A stretch of DNA of 11,910 nucleotides from CAYUYM01 sp964449305 (GTDB taxonomy: Bacteria > Bacteroidota > Ignavibacteria > SZUA-365 > CAYQST01), in assembly GCA_964449305.1 (NCBI GenBank), contig CAYUYM010000113.1:1-11910 (forward strand), read 5' to 3'. Of the stretch, positions 6,558 through 11,910 are shown in pieces. The notes under the pieces were generated by a model. The model made no database searches and was not told where the DNA came from. It saw nothing but the letters and a program-made list of their open reading frames with translations. The position numbers and the translations under genes are program-made. Position 1 is the first letter of the stretch. The number at the start of each line of letters is the position of its first letter.

Positions 6558-9500
6558 TCAGCGGGTGATGATGACGGAGCGCGTCACGGATGCGGCTCCT
6601 GCGGTGAGACGCAGGAAGTACGCGCCCGGGGTCACCCCGTGCGCATCAAGGTGGACGGAGTGCGATCCGCCCTCGAGGGTGGCGTCGACGAGCGTTTCCA
6701 CCTCACGGCCGGTCATGTCGTGCAGCACCAGGCGCGCCTGTGTTGCCTTCGGCAGGGAGAAGCGCACCGTGGTTCCGGCCTGCCCCGTGGGATGCGGCCA
6801 CACATCGTCGATCACCGGGGCATCTGGAAGCACGGCCGTGGTCCCGACACCGACGAGCGGTTCGAAGGGTGAGGCGAAGCGGAAGATGTCCATCCCGGCG
6901 GCATAGAGCGTGGTGGATGTGGCCGTGGAGTGGATGTCACCCGCGGAGATGTTGGTGAAGCCGTTGGGTCGGGCCTGGATGCGCCAGGATGCGCCGAGGT
7001 TGGTGGAGATGGTCGAGTTGCCGTTGTCCAGAAGCCACATCCGCCTGCCCCCGCGCTCCATCATCACCCTGCCGCCGGTCACCGTGATGGATGTGAGCCG
7101 TGTCCAGGTTTCGCCACCGTTGGTGGTGATGGCCAGCATGTTCGCGCCCACGCTGTTGACCACGCCGAAGCGAGCCACGCCCACCTGCTCGTCACGGAAG
7201 GAGATGTCCATGGAGTTGTTGCTTGGTGTCGCAAAGCTCCTCCAGGTCTGCCCGCCGTCGGTGGTCTTGTAGATCTTGCTCGCATTGGTCCCGAACCACC
7301 CGGTCTGCCCCACGAAGTCACAACTGTTGTTCCAGCCCGCCTCGGTGCCGACGGAGGTCACGGGCGTGGTGATGGGTGACCAGGTGCGTCCACCGTCGGT
7401 GGTGGTGCAGATGCCCCAGCGGTTGTTCTTCGGATCGCCCTGGAGCACGCCGTTGTTCACATCGAACATGTGGATCCAGTTGACGAAGGGGGTGTAGGCA
7501 CTCACCGAGGTGCCCGACCAGGTCTGCCCACCGTTCGTGGTGCGGTACACACCGGCCGCGCCGCTCGAAGGGCCCGTGCCCACGAGTGCCACCGTGGAGG
7601 AGAGCGCCTCGATGGTGTATACACCTGCTCCCGTCGGCCAGCCGCTGCCCATGGCGTTGTACCACGGGCTGCCGGCAGTGACCGTGCGCAGGCAGTAGTC
7701 CACCGTGGTGGTCGACGCCACCGATGCCGTGAACCATGCCGACATGTGATCCACGATCGACACGGAGCTGAACAGGGGGATCTCCGCCTGCAGGGCCGTG
7801 TGCCATCCGGCATCGAGCCACACCGGCACGCGGATGTAGAGGTAGTCCACATACGCGCCGTCGGTCACCTTGAGTTGCACAAGGATGTCGCCCTCCGACA
7901 GCAGCGGGGCGGACGAGAGCGTGGCGCCGATCGTCACCGTCATCGAATCCTTCGTGGCCATGACACCGAGCGCAATGGAGGACATGTCCAGCTTGAGCGT
8001 CGTGTCGAGGCTGGTGACGTCCACCACCGCGGCGGAGGACGTGGGGGCCAGCAGGTTCTCGATCTTCACACGGATGGTGCCGCTCTGCCCGGCCTCGCGG
8101 AAGATGGCGCCGGACGGCGTCGCAACGAGGGCGCTGCGGATGTTGATGCCGGGGATGTCGGTCAGCGTCTGGTTCTGGGTCACCGCCGCCTGCGCGTTGA
8201 CGCGGCCGTAGTACTTCGGTGCGCGCGTGCCCGAGAAGGCGTCGGAGGTGACGCGGATCTGTTTGAGCACCTGATCGGGCGTCCACGTGGGATGCTGGGC
8301 GAAGATCAGCGCGGCCACACCCGCGGTGAGCGGCGATGAGAACGAGGTGCCCGTGGGCGACTCGTAGCCGCCGCCCTTCTTTGTGGTGAGCACCGAGGAT
8401 CCGGGGGCGTAGACGTGCACCGTGCCGCCGAAGGTGGCCCAGCCCGAGGCCGTGCCGTTGGATTCCACCGAGCTCACGTTGAGCACATGCTGGAAGGAGC
8501 TCGGGTAATGCGCCACGAGGTCGTTGTCGATGTTGTCGTTGCCGGCCGAGGCCACCACGAGGGCGCCCTTCTGCCATGCGTGGTTGATCACATCCTGGAG
8601 GGCCTGCGAAAAGCCGCCCGTTCCGCCCCAGCTGCAGTTGATCACCTTGCAGCCCATGTCGGCGGCGTACATGATGCCTTCGTAGCCCGAGACACCCGAG
8701 GAGGCGTCGCCCGATGCCTTGATCGGCAGCACCTTGCAGCGATAGCCCGTGCCGGCGATGCCCACCGCGTTGTTCGTGCTCGCGGCCGCGCATCCCGCCG
8801 TGTTCGTGCCATGCCCCAGCGCCCCGTCCATGGGATTGTTGTCCGGCTCCGGCGCCTGCACCGTTCCCGTGCCGATGAAGTCCCATCCGTGATAGTCGTC
8901 CACCTTGCCGTTGCCGTCGTCGTCGATGCCGTTGGTGGAGAGCTCGCCGCTCGTGCCCCACTCGCCGGGGTTGATGGCGATGTTGTCCTTCAGATCCGGA
9001 TGCGTCCAGTCCGTGCCCGTGTCGATGTCACCGATCCACACGGTGGCGCTGCCGGTGGTCACATCCCATGCCTGCGCCATCTTCATCATCGTCAGCGCCC
9101 ACTGCTGCGCGAGCATCGGATCGTTCGGTGTGTGGGACAGCGGGAATATGAACACGGGTTCCGCATACTCCACCGCGGGATCCGCGGCGAGCTCGCGGGC
9201 GAGGGCCGTGGGATCCTCATCGGCCGTGTACACCACAGTCACGATGCGCGTCACACCCGAGGCATCCTGCATGGTGCTGTGCCCGCCCGCCGGCACGGGC
9301 TTCAGCGGCCGCAGACTGCGGACACCGATGCGTTTCAGAATGGGATCCACGCCAGCCACGCCCAGCAGGGTGCCCGTGGTGGTGAACCCCGTGAGCGGCT
9401 TCAGCTTGATGATCACCATGTGGTCGGCGATCTGCACGGCGCCGCTTCCGGACGACGACTTCCGGCGGCCCTTGTCACGATCGTCCGCATGGGCGGGGGT

Positions 9501-9563
9501 GATGCATGCCGTCAGCAGGGACAGCACGATGAGCAGGAGGGTGGATTTCGAAAGGAGGCGCAT
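6558..9563 (-). CDS. Secreted S8 subtilisin-like serine protease fused to a beta-propeller and a T9SS-type C-terminal domain
   Basis: The frame is open back to an ATG at 9644, but I place the start at 9563 (1001 residues) because a signal peptide begins there: charged R2/K6, hydrophobic 8-19, and possible cleavage after AHA26. An inhibitor-I9-like propeptide follows (about 40-130). The S8 catalytic domain (about 130-455) has the full triad: Asp181 in DIDTGTD, His251 in GHGTNTAG and Ser407 in GTSFSSP, plus oxyanion Asn342 in ASAGND. NGIDDDGNGKVDD is a likely calcium-binding loop. An Ig-like region follows (about 470-610). A propeller carries TTNGGQTW-type motifs with Trp at 682, 728, 774, 820 and 860. 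The last roughly 90 residues (from about PVIDDVWPHPT to the end) match a T9SS sorting domain. Inference: a T9SS-exported surface or released protease whose propeller may bind substrate or surface glycans. No strong Shine-Dalgarno precedes 9563. The stop is 15 bp before the thiamine-binding gene. Confidence 0.92.
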   Translation of the reverse strand: MRLLSKSTLLLIVLSLLTACITPAHADDRDKGRRKSSSGSGAVQIADHMVIIKLKPLTGFTTTGTLLGVAGVDPILKRIGVRSLRPLKPVPAGGHSTMQDASGVTRIVTVVYTADEDPTALARELAADPAVEYAEPVFIFPLSHTPNDPMLAQQWALTMMKMAQAWDVTTGSATVWIGDIDTGTDWTHPDLKDNIAINPGEWGTSGELSTNGIDDDGNGKVDDYHGWDFIGTGTVQAPEPDNNPMDGALGHGTNTAGCAAASTNNAVGIAGTGYRCKVLPIKASGDASSGVSGYEGIMYAADMGCKVINCSWGGTGGFSQALQDVINHAWQKGALVVASAGNDNIDNDLVAHYPSSFQHVLNVSSVESNGTASGWATFGGTVHVYAPGSSVLTTKKGGGYESPTGTSFSSPLTAGVAALIFAQHPTWTPDQVLKQIRVTSDAFSGTRAPKYYGRVNAQAAVTQNQTLTDIPGINIRSALVATPSGAIFREAGQSGTIRVKIENLLAPTSSAAVVDVTSLDTTLKLDMSSIALGVMATKDSMTVTIGATLSSAPLLSEGDILVQLKVTDGAYVDYLYIRVPVWLDAGWHTALQAEIPLFSSVSIVDHMSAWFTASVASTTTVDYCLRTVTAGSPWYNAMGSGWPTGAGVYTIEALSSTVALVGTGPSSGAAGVYRTTNGGQTWSGTSVSAYTPFVNWIHMFDVNNGVLQGDPKNNRWGICTTTDGGRTWSPITTPVTSVGTEAGWNNSCDFVGQTGWFGTNASKIYKTTDGGQTWRSFATPSNNSMDISFRDEQVGVARFGVVNSVGANMLAITTNGGETWTRLTSITVTGGRVMMERGGRRMWLLDNGNSTISTNLGASWRIQARPNGFTNISAGDIHSTATSTTLYAAGMDIFRFASPFEPLVGVGTTAVLPDAPVIDDVWPHPTGQAGTTVRFSLPKATQARLVLHDMTGREVETLVDATLEGGSHSVHLDAHGVTPGAYFLRLTAGAASVTRSVIITR
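6984..7550 (-). repeat. Tandem beta-propeller blade repeat inside the subtilisin gene (46-codon period)
   Basis: Five copies of an 11-codon motif (VYRTTNGGQTW, ICTTTDGGRTW, IYKTTDGGQTW, LAITTNGGETW, STISTNLGASW) occupy 7550-7518, 7412-7380, 7274-7242, 7136-7104 and 7016-6984. The spacing between the first four copies is exactly 138 nt (46 residues) and the last step is 120 nt. Each copy fits one BNR/Ycf48-like propeller blade. The last copy is degenerate. Confidence 0.85.
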
Positions 9564-9600
9564 GGGAGTCCCGCTGGCATGATGAAACATGGATCGATGC

Positions 9601-9606
9601 AAGGTA
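9601..9606 (-). promoter_or_regulatory. Possible -7 element for the subtilisin gene
   Basis: On the minus strand TACCTT(GC) partly matches the Bacteroidota -7 box TAnnTTTG. It sits in the only AT-rich pocket between htpG and the protease gene (about 9601-9623). It would start transcription some 30 nt before the ATG at 9563, which agrees with that start. No properly spaced upstream TTG element was found, so this is tentative. Confidence 0.25.
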
Positions 9607-9614
9607 GTGAATTT

Positions 9615-9662
9615 TGAAAAGGTTCGTGGAGCATGCGCCCGCATCGGTCGGCACAGCGCTCC
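9615..9662 (-). terminator. Possible htpG terminator: stem with inner hairpin followed by TTTT
   Basis: Just after the htpG stop (9673), on the minus strand, GGAGC (9662-9658) can pair with GCTCC (9632-9628). The enclosed segment contains a small ATGC/GCAT hairpin (9644-9633). TTTT follows about 8 nt later (9620-9617). The stem is short and the T-run is displaced, so this is a weak candidate. If it does not act, htpG and the protease gene may be read through. Confidence 0.25.
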
Positions 9663-9672
9663 GCACCATTGT

Positions 9673-11541
9673 TCAGGAACGTGCCGTGGCCCGCTCCATG
9701 AATTCGGTCATGCGCGCCACGAAGTCCGCCGTGGCGTCGAGGTTGCCGTCGATCAGAAGCGCGCCGTCATACAACTGCGTGATGCTCGAAGCCACCAGCG
9801 CGTCATCGCTGTGATCGGCGTTGATGCGCGCAAGGTTGCGGATCAACGGATGACCCATGTTCACCTCCAGGATCTTCTTCGCGCCCTTGTAGTTCGCATC
9901 CATCATCTTCATCATGCGTTCCATCTGCACGCTTCCCCCCTCACGGCCCAGCACCAGCGTGACCGCCGATGTGACGAGACGCTTCGATTCCACCACATCC
10001 TCCACGCGGTCACCCAGCACCTCCCTGATCACCGCGATCAGCTTCTCCGCCTCACCGCCCTCCACCTTTTCGCCCTCCGTCTCCGCGCTGCGGACATCGA
10101 TGTCGCTCTGCTCGATGGAGACGAGCTTCTTCCCGTCGTATTCATGCATGGAGGCGAGGGTGAACGGATCCACCGGGTCGGTCATGAGGATGACCTCGAT
10201 GTGGTTCGAGGTGAAATACTCGAGCTTGGGATTGCGAAGCAGCACGTCGCGATGCTCACCCACGAGGTAGTAGATGTCGTTCTGGTCGGGTTTCATGCGT
10301 GACACGTAGCCGTTGAAGGATGTCGTCGCACCTCCGTCCGTGGTGGTCGTCTCGAAGCGCACGAGCTCGGTGATGCGTTCCCGATTGGCGAAGTCGGAGT
10401 TCAACCCGATCCGGAACATCGACCCGAAGTGTTTCCAGAAGGTGTCATACTTCTCCGTGTCGCTCTTCGCCCACTCCTCGAACAGGGTGAGGATGCGGCC
10501 GGTGAGCACCTCGCGGATCTTGGCCGTGACAGGGCTGGACTGCGTCACCTCGCGCGACACGTTGAGCGGAAGATCCTCCGTGTCCACCACGCCCTTGAGG
10601 AAGCGCAGGTAATCGGGGAGGATGTCCCTGCAATCGTCCTGGATGAAGACCTTGTTGGTGTAGAGATGCAGGCCCTTCTCCTCACGGAAATCCCAGAGGC
10701 GCAGTGGTGCCGTTGCGGGGACGAAGACGAGGGCCTTGAAATTGACACGCCCCTCGATGGCCACATGGAGGTGCCCCAGGGGCGGCTCGAAGTCGTTGGA
10801 GATGAACTTGTAGAATTCGGTGAGCTCCTCCTCCTTGAGGTCGTCCTTGGATCGGTGCCACAGGGCGCTGACGGAGTTGACCTGCTCGTCGCCGACGAAG
10901 ATGGGGAAGTCCACGAAGTTGGAGTACTTCTTGATGATGGAGGTGAGGCGCCATGTGGTGGCGAACTCCGCCGCGTCCTCCTTGAGGGTGAAGGAGATGC
11001 GGGTGCCGCGGGTTTCGCGCGTGCCATCCTCGATGCGGAAGGTGCCCTCACCGGCCGACCGCCAGAGCCAGGCCTGCGCACCGGGGGCGGCGTGCCGCGT
11101 CTCGATGGTGACCTCGTCGGTGACCATGAACACGGAGTAGAAGCCCACACCGAACTGGCCGATGAGGTTGCCATCGATGGCGGCATTGTCCTTCTTCATG
11201 CGCTCGAGGAACTCCAGCGTGCCGGAGCTGGCCACGGTGCCGATGCGCTCGATGAGGTCGTCGCGCGTCATGCCGATGCCGGTGTCCTCGATGCTGAAGG
11301 TGCGTTCCTTCTCGTCGATGGTGATGCGGATGGCGGGGCTTACATCGGCGTCCACGGCGTCGGCCTGTGTGAGCTGCATGAAGCGCACCTTGTTGAGCGC
11401 ATCGGAGGCGTTGGAGATGAGCTCGCGGAGGAAGATCTCCGGATGGGTGTAGAGGGAATGGATGATGAGATGCAGAAGCTGCCTCATCTCCGCGCGGTAT
11501 TCAAATTCCTGCGTTGATGTGTCGTTGTGTGAGTCTGACAT
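9673..11541 (-). CDS. htpG: Molecular chaperone HtpG (bacterial Hsp90)
   Basis: The 622-residue protein is the usual length for bacterial Hsp90. HtpG is a cytosolic dimeric ATPase that remodels late folding intermediates, often together with the DnaK system. The N-terminal ATP-binding (GHKL) domain shows FLRELISNASDALNK with Glu40, Asn44 and Asp47 (the equivalents of yeast Hsp82 E33, N37, D40), then DTGIGM with Asp86, the lid segment GTVASSGTLEFLE, and GQFGVGFYSVFMV. The middle domain carries PLNVSREVTQSS, whose Arg matches the ATP-contacting arginine. The C-terminal dimerisation region ends in ITQLYDGALLIDG and a final helix. No charged linker or MEEVD tail is present, as expected in bacteria. 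The ATG at 11541 has AGGAGA (11554-11549) 7 nt upstream. It has its own candidate promoter and follows a trxA terminator, so it probably starts a transcription unit. Confidence 0.97.
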   Translation of the reverse strand: MSDSHNDTSTQEFEYRAEMRQLLHLIIHSLYTHPEIFLRELISNASDALNKVRFMQLTQADAVDADVSPAIRITIDEKERTFSIEDTGIGMTRDDLIERIGTVASSGTLEFLERMKKDNAAIDGNLIGQFGVGFYSVFMVTDEVTIETRHAAPGAQAWLWRSAGEGTFRIEDGTRETRGTRISFTLKEDAAEFATTWRLTSIIKKYSNFVDFPIFVGDEQVNSVSALWHRSKDDLKEEELTEFYKFISNDFEPPLGHLHVAIEGRVNFKALVFVPATAPLRLWDFREEKGLHLYTNKVFIQDDCRDILPDYLRFLKGVVDTEDLPLNVSREVTQSSPVTAKIREVLTGRILTLFEEWAKSDTEKYDTFWKHFGSMFRIGLNSDFANRERITELVRFETTTTDGGATTSFNGYVSRMKPDQNDIYYLVGEHRDVLLRNPKLEYFTSNHIEVILMTDPVDPFTLASMHEYDGKKLVSIEQSDIDVRSAETEGEKVEGGEAEKLIAVIREVLGDRVEDVVESKRLVTSAVTLVLGREGGSVQMERMMKMMDANYKGAKKILEVNMGHPLIRNLARINADHSDDALVASSITQLYDGALLIDGNLDATADFVARMTEFMERATARS

Positions 11542-11548
11542 GGATGAA

Positions 11549-11554
11549 TCTCCT
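11549..11554 (-). promoter_or_regulatory. Ribosome binding site of htpG
   Basis: AGGAGA on the minus strand lies 7 nt before the ATG at 11541 and confirms that start. Confidence 0.65.
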
Positions 11555-11578
11555 CTGGTCCACGAAATAATTTCACTG

Positions 11579-11610
11579 CAAAATTACGGCCCCCCATCCC
11601 GCTTCGTCAA
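11579..11610 (-). promoter_or_regulatory. Bacteroidota-type promoter of htpG
   Basis: On the minus strand TAATTTTG (11586-11579) is a perfect match to the Bacteroidota -7 consensus TAnnTTTG. TTGAC (11610-11606) lies 19 nt upstream, close to the usual -33 TTTG/TTG spacing. Transcription would begin near 11572, giving a leader of about 30 nt that includes the Shine-Dalgarno. The sequence is AT-rich in an otherwise GC-rich window. Confidence 0.65.
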
Positions 11611-11629
11611 CATCCCGGCACGGAGAAAC

Positions 11630-11639
11630 GATGATCATC
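11630..11639. promoter_or_regulatory. Perfect 10-bp palindrome upstream of the htpG promoter
   Basis: GATGATCATC is its own reverse complement and lies about 20 bp upstream of the -33-like element. Such a site could bind a dimeric regulator, but one 10-bp palindrome is also explicable by chance. It does not resemble the CIRCE element of HrcA-regulated heat-shock genes. Confidence 0.2.
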
Positions 11640-11651
11640 CGGAAAATGACA

Positions 11652-11675
11652 GGGGGCGACGCATGCGCCGCCCCC
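11652..11675 (-). terminator. Rho-independent terminator of the thioredoxin gene
   Basis: GGGGGCG (11652-11658) pairs with CGCCCCC (11669-11675). Two further GC pairs follow after one A/C mismatch, closing a CATG loop. On the minus strand the stem is followed by TGTCATTTTCC, a T-rich tail. It lies about 25 nt after the trxA stop and separates trxA from the htpG promoter. Confidence 0.6.
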
Positions 11676-11699
11676 GGGTGAATTCCTGCAAGAGTGAGG

Positions 11700-11910
11700 T
11701 CACAGGACCTGATCGAGTTTTTCCGTGATCTTGCCCTTGGCCACGGCGCCGACGATGCGATCCACCACCTCGCCCTTGTTGAACAGCAGCAGGGTGGGGA
11801 TGCTGCGCACGCCGTATTTCAGTGCGGAATCCTGGTTGTTGTCCACATCCAGTTTGCCGATCACGGCGCGTCCCTCATACTCGCCGGCCACCTCCTCCAC
11901 AAAGGGGGCG
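11700..11910 (-). CDS. trxA: Thioredoxin, C-terminal part (5' end beyond the window)
   Basis: The frame runs from the window edge to the TGA at 11702-11700 and encodes 69 residues. It begins APFVEEVAGEYEG, continues with a KLDVDNN strand, ALKYGVRSIPTLLLF and KGEVVDRIVGA, and ends in the last helix KITEKLDQVL. This is the second half of the thioredoxin fold. It includes the cis-proline in SIPT that faces the active site and the glycine of VGA. The redox motif (CGPC expected) lies just outside the window and is not seen. Role from the family: cytosolic disulfide reductase fed by thioredoxin reductase. A GTG at 11900 is an internal Val codon, not a start. A hairpin terminator follows. A thioredoxin-like domain of a longer protein is possible, but the short tail after the last helix favours a stand-alone thioredoxin. 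Confidence 0.9.
   Translation of the reverse strand, partial: APFVEEVAGEYEGRAVIGKLDVDNNQDSALKYGVRSIPTLLLFNKGEVVDRIVGAVAKGKITEKLDQVL

Noticed and set aside
6144..6872. 242-codon plus-strand open frame across the thiamine-binding gene and the intergenic region
   Set aside because: It overlaps two well-supported minus-strand genes, lacks motifs and shows shadow-like composition.
7318..8961. 547-codon open frame in another minus-strand frame of the subtilisin gene
   Set aside because: His/Gly/Arg-rich out-of-frame translation. The catalytic triad and propeller motifs lie in the other frame, so a frameshift need not be invoked.
8415..9617. 400-codon plus-strand open frame opposite the subtilisin domain
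   Set aside because: Shadow of the subtilisin frame, with composition typical of GC-biased antisense translation.
9633..9644. ATGC/GCAT hairpin alone as an intrinsic terminator of htpG
   Set aside because: The stem is only 4 bp and no T-run follows directly. It was kept only as the inner part of a weak composite candidate.
10429..11517. 362-codon plus-strand open frame opposite htpG
   Set aside because: htpG on the minus strand is unmistakable; this frame is acidic, repetitive and shows no family motif.
1..11910. CRISPR arrays, tRNA or rRNA genes, insertion sequences, phage or defence modules
   Set aside because: No array of spaced repeats, no tRNA cloverleaf or rRNA signature, no transposase or integrase motif and no terminal inverted repeats were seen on either strand.

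Overview
The window is GC-rich (roughly 60-65% by eye, with strong G/C preference at third codon positions). It reads as a stretch of an ordinary chromosome from a high-GC member of the Bacteroidota/Chlorobiota (FCB) group. Three things point there. Two very large exported proteases carry C-terminal domains of the type IX secretion (T9SS, Por) kind. A candidate promoter ahead of htpG matches the Bacteroidota consensus (TAnnTTTG with an upstream TTG element). The membrane protein has a layout common in Ignavibacteria-type genomes. A Kapabacteria, Ignavibacteria or Rhodothermia relative would fit, but the sequence alone cannot fix the rank.

Layout. Positions 1-4782 (+) hold the 3' part of a giant C25 (gingipain/PorU-like) cysteine peptidase whose start lies before the window. 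All other genes are on the minus strand. Read in their own direction they are: the C-terminal end of a thioredoxin (11910-11700), a hairpin terminator, an htpG promoter, htpG/Hsp90 (11541-9673), a secreted subtilisin fused to a beta-propeller and a T9SS sorting domain (9563-6558), a small thiamine-binding (DUF77/MTH1187-type) protein (6542-6222), and a polytopic GT-C-like membrane protein (6057-4774). The last gene meets the C25 gene tail to tail, and the two overlap by 9 bp.

How they fit. Two secreted proteases with T9SS C-terminal domains lie within a few kilobases of each other, although on opposite strands. The subtilisin gene and the thiamine-binding gene are only 15 bp apart and probably share a transcript. 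htpG and trxA are cytosolic folding and redox housekeeping genes, probably transcribed separately from each other. No RNA gene, CRISPR array, insertion sequence, integrase or phage gene was recognised, and no clearly new multi-gene system is visible. The points most worth a second look are the protease-propeller fusion with its exact 138-nt repeat period, its ambiguous lipoprotein/T9SS export signals, the C25 peptidase with slightly unusual active-site surroundings, the protease/thiamine-binding gene pair, a G-quadruplex motif upstream of the membrane-protein gene, and the compact htpG control region.
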